From: Acanthamoeba castellanii str. Neff | Lineage: Eukaryota > Discosea > Longamoebia > Acanthamoebidae | DNA: 64,000 nt | Direction of reading: 5' to 3' | Assembly (NCBI RefSeq): GCF_000313135.1 | Contig: NW_004457313.1 | Span: 567,878-631,877, forward strand | Shown here: one piece after another, positions 55,048 to 64,000 of the stretch | How the letters are laid out: every line of letters starts with the position of its first letter | How positions within the stretch are numbered: the stretch's first letter is position 1 | Translations under genes and position numbers: made by a program | Notes under the pieces: model-generated | The model's database searches: none | The model's input: the letters and a program-made list of their open reading frames with translations, nothing else | What the model was told of the DNA's origin: nothing

Positions 55048-58000
55048 TTAGTCGAGGAGCGCGCGGATGACGGTGCTGACGTTCATCCGCTTGATGTCGC
55101 CGTACTTCTGGCCGGTGCCGACGAACACGATGGGCTGGCCCGTGGTGTAGACCATGGAGATGGCCGCGCCCACCTTGTCGTCGATGGTGTCAAACTTGGT
55201 GAGGATGATGCCGTCGATCTGTCGCGGCTGGGCCACGTTCGAGGGCACAAAGTCCGACAGCGCCAGGTTGAAGCCGCGGAGCTGGTCCACCGCCTCGTTA
55301 CCCACCAAGGCCTCGCCCACGAACAGGATCAAGTCGGGGTTGTTGGTGTAGACGAGCTGGAGAACCACATCATCGAAGAGAGAGAGAGAGAGAGTCAGCA
55401 CCATCAACGAATGACGTGGAGGGAAGGTCGTCAGGTGGGTAGGTCGGGCGCACCTTGGCGAGAGCTTGCATGAGACGTCGGTTGTCCTGCATTCTGCCTG
55501 CTGTATCGATCAACACCACGTCCATTCCCTTCTGTTTGGCTGTGGGTGTGTGAAAGCGTGGGTCAGCATGTGCGGCGCATTTGGTGTGATGTTGAATGAA
55601 TAGGTAGTGAACAGGGAAAGGCGTCATAATAAGGACGGTTTGTTGTCATAAAAGATCCAAAAGTGATACTGATCTAATAAATCATCGCCTTCGTCATTGA
55701 GAGAAAGAGAGTTGAGGAGTACCTTCGTAGATGCCGTGCTGGGCCACGAGTGCCGGATCCTTCTCGTAGCCTCGCTCGAAGAGGGGCACATTCAGGTTGC
55801 GCGAGTGCACTCGCAGCTGCTCCACGGCTCCAGACCTGAAGGTGTCGCAAGCAGTGATCTGAACACAAAGCAGACGAGTAGCGTGAGCAAGTCGTCACAG
55901 AGACCACACTAAAGTCGTCGAGAGGGCAATGAAAAAACGGTGGTTTCAGATTTAAAAAGCTCGATTGTGTTAATCCACATGAATTGTCGGATAGAATGCT
56001 CATCATGTACACACCGCAAAAGAAAAGAGAAACTGCTGCTGCAGACATTGAGAGGCGGGCGACGTACCATGACGTTGAGCTTGTTCTGCAGCAGGTAGTT
56101 GCACACCTTGGAAAGGTTGGTCGACTTGCCCACGCCGTTGACGCCCACGAAGGCGATGGTGTAGGGGCGGCCCTCCTTCTTGACTCGCGCCACCTCTTGC
56201 AGGATCTCGAGCCGCGACTTGGGCGTGAGAATGCGAGTGAGGGCCTCCTCGAGCGTCGTTCGCACGGCAGAGCGCACGCGCGAGAACGAGGACATCGTCT
56301 TGCCCTCGAGCGACGTGCACACGGACTCTACCAACTCGTCGGCGATCTCCGAGGCGACGTTCTTCGCGATCAGCGTCTCCCTGAACTTGCCCAAAACAGG
56401 CATGAGCTCCTCCCGTTTGAGAACCTGCGGGCCAACACGGACGCACAAAGGTTAGCGTCACACTGTGGGGTGTAGCAGTGAACATGTGACGAGTATATGG
56501 ATGTAATGTGGTGATTGACTGTGCAAGAGCTCGTAGACCGAATGGGTCATTATAACCGATTGGTGGATTGTCCTCGCTGGTGGTTGATGTAGCAAACCCC
56601 TCAAGAGTGTTTAGCGTAAAGGAGGGAAACAGCGAGCAAGAGAGTGGGTTGCTCTCTACCTACTGGCAGTATTTGCATATTGTGTGTGCGAGCGCGCGGT
56701 GATGGCATGAAACGTGCAAAAGAAGAGAAAGACGGAGGTGGTTACCCTGTTGGTGAGCCCGGAGAAAATAGAGCCGATGCTCCACGAGCTGCCGGACTTG
56801 GTCTGAGTGCCCTCATCCTCGTCATCGTCTTCTTCATCCACCGGGCTGCGCTTGTCTGTGTAACGGACAATTTAAAAGAGTATGAGCAACGCGAGAACGA
56901 AACGGTGTGTATCGTGTGAAGGCTGCGCACTCTTGAAAAAGGCGTCCCAGTCGTCGGCGTTGATGGGTTCGCTCGCATCGCCGTACTTGTCGCTGGCCTC
57001 AAACTGTGGACACAGCAAGAACAACAACCACGTTAGCACGAGAAGATGCTCATGAGCGGGGGACGCAGCAAAGCGAGATCAATAAGCACCTCTTGCTGGC
57101 CACTCTTCTCTGAGTAATCGATCTTGCCGGGGCCATCTTCCTCCCATTTGCGCGCCACCTTACCCTTCTTCTTGGTGTCAGCGGCCGCAGGAGGAGCCGC
57201 GGCAGGAACCTTCGGCTTGGGACCCTTCCGCATCGGACCGGGCGCGCCACGACCACGACCCACCGCTGTACCGATCAAAGGACAAAATTCGTAAGAATCG
57301 AAATGTAAAATCGTAGCAAGTAGCGAGCAATGAATTACCTTTCTTCTTGAGCAGCGCAGCTCTGTTGGCCATGATGGTGGCTTCGGGATCAGCAGCGGCA
57401 GACGCGCTCTCGCCAGTCGCCGAGGCATCTTCGGCTCCCGTGCCTTCATCGTCGCCTGTTTGCTCTACTTCCTCCTCCACCATCTTGTCGTCGGCTTCTC
57501 CCTCATCACCCTTGCTCTTCTTCGATGCCTTTTCCTTCTTTTCGCCCTTGGCCTTGGTGCTCTCGACCACCTCCTTGCCCCTCTTCGTGTCCTCAAAGCG
57601 GCGTTGCGCGCCTCGGGCCTGCTTGGCCTCCTGCGCCTTGGTCTCGCACTGCAGGCGAATGCGCTCGAATGGCTTGTCGAATGCCAGAGGCCCGCTCAGA
57701 TTAATTGTCTTGGCCCTGACAGCATCGCCGAAGAGAGAGCAGAACTTCTTCTTCACCAGCTCCAGCATTTCCTCGATGTAGAGCAGCTGAAGGATCTTCT
57801 GGTAGACTGCCACGAAGACCAGCTCGAGATCGTTGTGGAAGGTCCATTCGATCTTGTAGCTGCCGGCGATGAAAGATTTCTCGGCACCCTTACGCTCCTG
57901 CAGGAGGATGTCAGTGGCCATTTTATAAAATTAATACACAATTAATTAATTCAAGGACGAACCTCGAGCAGAACAGTCTGGATGAGGTCATCGATGGGGT

Positions 58001-58076
58001 TGCCGACCAGGTTCGTGAAGCTCTCACTCCAGAGCACGATACCGCCCTTGGTGAAAACTGCTATCTTGTCCAGCAT
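55048..58076 (-). CDS. SRPRA: Signal recognition particle receptor subunit alpha
   Basis: Nine exons (58076-57963, 57897-57339, 57265-57090, 57003-56931, 56855-56746, 56424-56068, 55858-55723, 55539-55454, 55356-55048), 639 aa, almost the size of the human protein. The N-terminal SRX longin-like domain ([20 protein letters not shown]) binds SRP receptor beta at the ER. A Lys/Glu-rich charged linker follows ([19 protein letters not shown]), then the NG domain: helical N part from [18 protein letters not shown] and the GTPase with G1 GVNGVGKST (about 438-446), [45 protein letters not shown] and [14 protein letters not shown]. It docks SRP-ribosome complexes on the ER. The upstream 460 bases are shared with the divergent RPB6 gene. 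Confidence 0.97.
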
Positions 58077-58536
58077 CTTGGCTGCTCGTGAGCTGTAGGT
58101 GCGAATCTAGATCTGATCAATCACTTGTGCGAGTCGCTCGTGTCACGACGGACTTTCGTTTGCCGTCGACGACGAAAAGCAACAGAAAGGCTGGCGGTGC
58201 GTCGGTGTGGGCAGCTGCGACTGTGCGCCAGGTGGTGGTGCTCCTCAGGAAGCGAGGATGACGATACGGTCGGAGGTGCCGCAGAGAAGGGACGGAAGGG
58301 TGAGTGTCATACTGGTGTGCGAGCGTGAAGGAGAGAGAAGCACCCGCTGCAGCTCCGCTTATGTGGCGGCAGTGGTTGCGGACTTGGCAAACACCGCTTG
58401 GTCAACCCAAGTCAAGGCCATATGTGCAGTAATCGTGCAGCATCGGCACTTCCATTTTCTTCTTTTTCTCTTCTCTTTTAATTGGAGAATCGATAAAGGC
58501 ATCCCATCGATTGATCAGGATCTGCACGCACAAGAG
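58077..58536. promoter_or_regulatory. Divergent SRPRA / RPB6 promoter region
   Basis: About 460 bases between start codons of two housekeeping genes on opposite strands. A T-rich patch (58448-58482) lies about 60-90 bases before the RPB6 ATG. No TATA-like element is certain. Confidence 0.5.
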
Positions 58537-59019
58537 ATGGAAATCGACCACGACGGGGTGAGCCCTTTGTTCCTTCGCCTGCATTCGTTGCGTCGGCCTC
58601 GTGGACTAATCGAATTCAATTTGCGGGGGGGGGAGTAGGAAGAGGAGGGATTCCAGGCGCTGCCCTCTGGTGAGCGTGTTGAACCGCCCAAGGAGCGCAA
58701 GACCACCCGGTACATGACCAAGTACGAACGCGCCCGCGTCCTTGGCACCCGTGCCCTGCAAATCAGGTACGATTTAATTTTGGCCATTTACGGGGCGAGA
58801 TGAATGGAGATGGAATTCCCGCTCGTCTGATCCCGCCGTCACGTTTTTGTGCCAAACAGTATGAATGCGCCCATCATGGTGGAGCTGGAGGGAGAGACGG
58901 ATCCACTTGAGATCGCCCAGAAGGAGCTTCGCGAACGTAAGATCCCCATCATCATCCGACGCTACCTGCCCGATGGCAGTTTCGAGGATTGGAGTATTGA
59001 TGAGCTGGTGGTCGATTAA
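58537..59019 (+). CDS. RPB6: RNA polymerase I/II/III shared subunit RPB6 (RPABC2)
   Basis: Three exons (58537-58557, 58639-58766, 58860-59019), 102 aa. After a short acidic N-terminus (MEIDHDG|EEEGF) come the family hallmarks [38 protein letters not shown] and [20 protein letters not shown]. It binds the clamp/foot of all three nuclear RNA polymerases and helps assembly. It is shorter than yeast Rpb6 because the acidic N-terminal arm is reduced. A frame open upstream of the ATG has no additional family similarity, so the ATG at 58537 is preferred. Confidence 0.96.
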
Positions 59020-59309
59020 ACCAAACCCTCGTTGTGCATTCTCTCATCCTGACGCGTGGTCGCCGCCGTCTATCGTCTGTTCATGTCTCCAGCCACAGCC
59101 TTCCAGAAAGAACACCCCTGGCTCGTGCAGTTGCACCTCAACAACGTTGGTCGGATGGAGTCGTGGGTGGTGTATTTACAAACATGCGCCGCGCGAAGAG
59201 AAGAGAGAAGCTGCACCCACAAAGAGAAAGAGGCGATCATGAAAGAACGAAAGCGACGAAAGAGAGCCGCAGCTGGCGGGGCAGGTGCCGAGCGTAGCGA
59301 GCTTTGTTT
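59020..59309. other. Convergent 3' region RPB6 / LMBRD1
   Basis: About 290 bases between two converging stops; an open frame crosses it but has no recognisable content. Confidence 0.55.
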
Positions 59310-61783
59310 CTAGAAGTCCCAATCGGGGTCCTCGTCGGCGGGGTTGAGGTTGGACTGCCTGCTGCGGAGGGCGGCGATGATGAGGGAAAGCGAGGCGAAG
59401 CCGATGAAGACCCACGTGGCAAAGTAGCAGATGACGCCGAAGAAGGGCATGCGCATGAAGATGCGGTGGATCATGGTCCCGATCGCCGTCATCTTGCACA
59501 ACTCGGTGGGCGCCGCCAACGAACAATCTTGCTCCTGTTGATGGCGACGACAACGACGATGAGCACACCCACGCCATGAAAGGAGAGAAGAAGAAAAAGA
59601 AGAAGAGGCTCCAGCGTACCGCGCCGGCTTCGTCCCTGTAGGTCTGAGAACCGTAGGACGCGTACTGGGGGAAGAGGGTGAGGATCTCGAGGTTGAAGGC
59701 CACCAGGGACAGCATCATGATGAGCGTGGCCAGCAGCAGACCCTAAAGACAGAACACGCAAAAGAAAAAGAATGAAAACGAAAGACACATGTATGAGTTT
59801 GTGAGAATCCAATTCACACAGGTGGCGAACCCACGAGAAGAAGAAGAAGAGGAGTTGATTACCTGAGGGCGAGTGGCGCGCGCCTTGATGCGGTAGAGCA
59901 GGATCCACAGGGCACGGATGCCGATCGAAGTGACGCCCGACAGCGTGGTGAAGAAGATGTACATCACCACGAGGCCCACCACAATGTAGTCCATGGGGAA
60001 ATACTGCATTATTTCACACACAACACGCAACACACGCAGCGCACACGAGGATCAGCGAGTCTTGCCTCATTGCATGAGAGAGTGGGCGGCACTGATTGGG
60101 GGGAGGAGCAGTGCCTTGGAGATGACGACCAGGAGGGCGTCGAGAGGGTTCCACCTCTTGGGGTTGGTGAGCACGTAGCCGCACGAGAAACCGCACTCCG
60201 AGTTGAGCAGCTTGTCGATGTTGGTGAGGACCATCGACACGAGCAGCACCACCGTCACGATGAAGAAGAAGAACCCGAAGAGGAAGAAGAAGGGACGCAG
60301 GCAGCCGTAGAGCCTGTTGCAGCCTGGACAAGAGAACAGGAAAGAAACGACGAGCGAGCGGTCAGCACCTGTCGCACACACCGCACACGCACATGAACAA
60401 AAGGGCTGTACCCTTGCCGGCGACGTGCAGCTGCTGCGCGTGGGTGTTGAGCTTCCGCTCCTTGTCCCTCAGCAGCGAGAGGGAGGCCTCGTCCCTCCTC
60501 GACATGGCCGCACCAGCGCCCATGTACTTGGATTGCAGGGCCTTTATCGAAGCGCAGACGCGATCAGTGATCATACGAGGATGCAACACACGACACCCAA
60601 TCCACAGCACGCATGCCACGCGCATACAATCCACAATGCAACACACGCGTTTGCAAGGCAGATAAGGGTCGGGGGGGGGGGTATACCCTGCGCCTCTCCT
60701 GGGTGACGACGAGATCAGCGTCCACCTCTCCGGCCTCCTCGCTGACGTCCTTCGCGCCCTTCATGAAGCCCACCGGGAACGACGCAAAGCCGTAGCCCTA
60801 CGATAACACACAACACACAACACAACACAGGCGGTGAGCGAGAGTCGAGTCCGCAGATGACGTGTACACTCGAGAGACAGCACACGGGGCGTACGGTGTA
60901 GATGAGCCAGGTCACCAACCCGAGCAGACCAGCACAGGCGAAGGCAAAGTTCATCACGGCCTCTCCCCCTACACGCACGCGTCGGTGATGATGAAGAAGA
61001 GGAAGAGGAGGGGTACAGAGTGAGTCGAGGATTGACCAAGCGATGGAGAGGTGGATGGGGTGGTAGTGCAGCCGTACGGTTCTCGGTGTCGATGATCTTC
61101 TCGACGTACTTCTTGTAGTCCTTGTCCTCGGTCGAGGGCGAGCCGCCTTGCACGAAGAGGCCGATGACGAGGATGATCACGGCCGCGAGCACGAGGAAGA
61201 TGGTGTACTTGCAGCCCGCGAAGACGCGGCGGCAGAAGCTCACGTTCTCGCCGAACTCCTCGTAGAAGAAGTAGGTGAAGGGGATAACCACGAAGATGGC
61301 GCCCAGGATGCAACCGTAGAGCACTGCACCAGGCGTGCGCGATCAAAAAAGCGCATGGGAGGAAGAAATCAATGAGCATGTGAATTGATGAAAGGGAAAA
61401 AACAATGCTAATGGGAATCTCGCCTAGAAGGTACCATAGTACAGGATCTGCACGACGTCGAACATGGTGTTCCTGGTCTCCTCGGACATGCTCGTGTCGG
61501 AAACGACGTAGATATCGATGGGGATGAGGCCCAAGCAGAGCATGATGAGGCAGAGGCCCACCACAGTCACGAACTTGGGCAGCTTCGAATCGGCGCTCTC
61601 CTCCCTCGCGCGGGAGAGCTTCGGGTCAGAAAGATACACGACGATGCCATAGTTGAAGATGAGGATGCCCTGCAAGATGTAAAATGGTAACAATTAGGCC
61701 ATTATCAAGAAATGGCAAGTGCTTTCGAAGATGGAGCGAACCAAGATGACAGCAGCAAAGATAATCCACGCGATGGCGATCAT
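59310..61783 (-). CDS. LMBRD1: LMBRD1-like lysosomal membrane protein (cobalamin export)
   Basis: Ten exons (61783-61742, 61669-61435, 61323-61078, 60968-60895, 60797-60687, 60541-60412, 60323-60115, 60003-59863, 59742-59620, 59534-59310), 511 aa. Exons 1 and 2 join to a clean first helix (MIAIAWIIFAAVILGILIFN). Family landmarks: LCLGLIPIDIYVVS, PFTYFFYEEFGENVSF, the cytosolic segment LSLLRDKERKLNTH, YFPMDYIVVGLVVMYIFFTT, IRALWILLYRIKARATRPQ, and LFPQYASYGSQTY before the last helices. In animals LMBRD1 works with ABCD4 to move vitamin B12 out of lysosomes. The intron after exon 7 has a GC donor (AAG^GCACTG); with a GT donor the frame breaks. It starts 130 bases after the stop of the GT61 gene on the same strand. 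Confidence 0.93.
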
Positions 61784-61913
61784 TTCGCGACCTGGAGCAC
61801 GCCCGCAACACTTCTGCTTCTATTTCAGACTGTTGTATTTTGTTGTTTTTTCTTTTTTTCTTTTTGCGTTAGTTGTATTTTTTTAATTTTATTTTTATGA
61901 CTCCCCTCCTTGT

Positions 61914-64000
61914 TCAACCCAAGAGCCGCATTTCCAGAGCGGACCTGACGAGTTGGACCAGATGGGGAACGTCGACCTTGTAGTCGAGGCCGCCCGACCC
62001 TTCCATGATACCTGCGCACGGCCAGTGACCACGCATCAGTACAAACCTGCGCGCACCTACACTTCCCACTCAACTGTGCTCACCTTCTTTTGTGAAATTT
62101 GCAACCACGCCGTGGTAGGCCGACCCCAGGCGCGCAGTGGTCACCATGTTCTGTTCATAGCCTCCCACGAACTGTTTGTCGTCAAACGAGTCAGATCAAC
62201 AGTCGTGTGCGGTGGCGTGTGCGGTGCGTGTGGGCGCGTGCGATGGTGCGTGAGTAAACCAAGTATGCAAGGACGATATCAACGATACCTCAACAACGTG
62301 GGCTCCGGGCCTTGTGGCCGCCAAAAATACGAACCCTGTGGTGGTGGTGGTGGTGGTGGTGGTGGTGGTGGGCACTCTAGAAGTTAGATCTGGGCAGCGA
62401 TCGCGGCAGTGTAGGTGAAGTGCAGCCAGCCACGTACCTGCGCCGTGGGGTCCGATCACGAAGTCGGCCTGCGCGAAGAGCTCCAAGGTCTCGCGCAGAG
62501 GCGTTGTGGGGAAGTGCTCCCTGTAGTTCAATTTAACATACCTCTCTCCCGTTCGCTCGCCGCTTTCGCTCTTCGTCTTCGTTCTTTTCAGCAGCTCGGC
62601 GGGGAAAGTGGTGGCCAGGTCGACCAGTGCGGCCTTCATTTGCTCGTAGTTGACGATGAGGCGGCCTCGCCAGTGGTTGGTCCGCACGCTGACCACAATG
62701 TTGACCTCGAGCGGGTGGTCAGCCGAGTAGCCCGGGACCGGCGCCAGGGCCGGAACGCCGAAGAAGGCCTCAACCGCGCCGCGCATGGCCGGGTCGAGCA
62801 GGGAGCTCCAGGGCCGATGGCCGGGGATGGCCAGAAGGCTCCACATGCCGCTGCGCAGCTGCTGGGCGAAGCCCAGGGCCGAGGTCTCGTGGCGGGACAG
62901 CTCCGGGACGTAGTAGATCACGTCGGCCTTGACGCCCACGTCATCTCCGCCCGTCGAAAAAATGATCCGTGATCTTCACACCGCACGACACACAGAGACT
63001 ATAAGACTCACACAAGATGAGAGCGAAGGAGGAAGGGGCGTTACTTGGAGATGTTGCAGAGCTGGAGGAAGTGGTCGCCGAAGCTGCCGTCCCAATCGTG
63101 GGGGTTGGGAGAACCGAAGAGGAAGATGTGGATGTCGGGGTGCTGCTGGAGGTAGGGCAGCAGGGCGAAGAGGCGGTAGTACTGGTCCTGCACCATGTGA
63201 TAGAACATATCCTGGTGCAGGTGGTAGACGACCGCCACCTCCCGCACCTCCACCAGCTGTGGAATTGCCTCCCTATTGCACGCCAAATACTTCACAAAAT
63301 AAAAATAAATAAGAATTGTCAAATAACAACAAATTTAATTTGGATAGAATAAATAAATAAGAACAAAAAAAAACACAAATGTCAACAAAATTGTCGTGTA
63401 GTACCACCTACCTGGTACGTGGAGGGGAATCCGGCCTCGTTGGCGTCGCGGTTGAGAGTCTCCTCGACAAAGGCACCGGGGATGAAGACGTCGCGGGAGA
63501 TGATGCTGCCGCGCGCGGTCACGAAGCCGTCCAGCACCACGCCCACCTGCGCGAGGCCAGCGTTGTCGGGCATCTTGCGCAGCCGCTTGACCTCCTCCTC
63601 CCGGCCCTCCGCCGCGGCGTTCATGACCGATCGCTCGGCGTAGTGGTGGCGCACGGCCTCGGCCGAGGGCACGAAGTCCGGCGGGACGTAGGTGAGGTCG
63701 TAGAGCTCCGTCAGCGATCGGTCGGTCCAGAGCGCGCAGGCCGGGTCGAAGTGGTCGCAGGTGAGCACCTGGAGGCCATCGGCCGAAATCGTCGGCGAAA
63801 CCTCCTTGTCGAAGAGCCACGCCAGGCTGCGTGTCTGATCCGACTGTGTGAATGACACGACACGACACACGGTACGGCATACGACACGACACGACACGAC
63901 ACGACACGACACGACACGACACACGATGCACACGACACACACAAAACAAGAAAAGGTGGCGGAGTTTAACATTTCCGCGGCCGGTGCCTGGCACTCGGAG
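61914..64000 (-). CDS. GT61-family glycosyltransferase (EOGT-like), 5' partial
   Basis: The gene enters from the right edge. Resolved exons: 63843-63412, 63256-63045, 62973-62438, 62335-62289, 62171-62085, 62011-61914; the exon beyond 63950 is cut and its phase unknown. Seen: SIISRDVFIPGAFVEETLNR, LVEVREVAVVYHLHQDMFYH, NYREHFPTTPLRETL, and the glycosyltransferase core FAQADFVIGPHGAGFVFLAA followed by PGAHVVE, joined across an intron. This 'vigpHGAgl.n..f..pg..viE' pattern is typical of GT61/EOGT-type enzymes that add xylose or GlcNAc to glycoproteins in the ER/Golgi. The short last exons read SAYHGVVANF and DVPHLVQLVRSALEM. Confidence 0.82.
62339..62371. repeat. (GGT)n trinucleotide array at an intron 3' end
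   Basis: About ten GGT units on the plus strand, i.e. (CCA)n on the gene strand, directly before the acceptor of the 62335-62289 exon of the GT61 gene; it takes the place of a pyrimidine tract. Confidence 0.85.
63856..63922. repeat. (ACGAC)n pentanucleotide array in the GT61 intron
   Basis: Tandem ACGAC units, about nine uninterrupted, inside the intron upstream of the exon that begins at 63843. Confidence 0.85.

Noticed and set aside
1..64000. tRNA genes
   Set aside because: I looked for B-box-like GGTTCGANNCC with a matching acceptor stem and found no convincing case; a covariance-model scan would be decisive.

Overview
The window is nuclear DNA of a free-living amoeba, most likely Acanthamoeba (an A. 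castellanii-type genome). The grounds are GC-rich coding sequence, very many short spliceosomal introns built of GTGTC/CACAC simple sequence, typical eukaryotic proteins (SRP receptor alpha, RPB6, Ras, LMBRD1, a Frizzled-like receptor) and two identical 119-nt 5S rRNA genes of Acanthamoeba type. The genus call is inference from composition and recalled family features, not from a search. I joined exons by hand; for almost every multi-exon gene given as complete, the exon lengths sum to a multiple of three.

Layout. 1-9 kb: 3' part of a CCA-adding enzyme (+), then a 1569-residue tandem helical-repeat protein (+). 9-15.7 kb: three minus-strand genes: a coiled-coil orphan, a 20-exon Frizzled/Smoothened-like 7TM receptor, and an EI24-like membrane protein. 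16.8-19.5 kb: F-box/ankyrin protein (+). 19.7-20.3 kb: single-exon Ras (-). 20.7-23.7 kb: Ser/Thr/Pro stalk membrane glycoprotein (+). 23.9-25.4 kb: MYND finger fused to a serine hydrolase (-). 25.5-28.6 kb: a coiled-coil protein ending in a WH2-central-acidic (WCA) Arp2/3-activating module (+). 28.9-32.1 kb: membrane-anchored epoxide hydrolase with an extra N-terminal domain (+). 32.5-35.3 kb: two direct 5S genes flanking an F-box/RCC1 gene (-).

From 35.3 to 47 kb, and again from 50.6 to 52.3 kb, the DNA changes sharply: AT-richer and almost free of CpG (3 CG in 44401-45400), full of decayed mobile elements. These include a fold-back element, a tyrosine-recombinase (Crypton-like) ORF, a transposon gene with the GHTHKDIDQMFS signature, Ty1/copia pieces and a LINE-type RNase H. 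Several conserved arginine positions are now stop or His codons, as expected for CpG to TpG/CpA decay. A small host-like island at 37-37.9 kb carries a frameshifted PARP catalytic remnant.

46.98-54.3 kb holds a rearrangement. The N-terminal half of a RhoGEF (DH-PH) lies on the minus strand at 52.3-54.3 kb, and a proline-rich half that fits its C-terminus lies on the plus strand at 46.98-48.44 kb. One ~5.3-kb inversion, which also carries a GH16 glucanase gene, would restore both the RhoGEF and a copia RNase H reading frame. The last part (55-64 kb) is compact and ordinary: SRP receptor alpha (-), RPB6 (+), LMBRD1-type lysosomal protein (-) and a 5'-truncated GT61 glycosyltransferase (-).

There is no operon logic. 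Genes are independent, and neighbours such as SRPRA/RPB6 may share a divergent promoter region. The most interesting items are the inversion, the CpG-decayed transposon islands, the WCA coiled-coil protein and the epoxide-hydrolase and MYND-hydrolase fusions.
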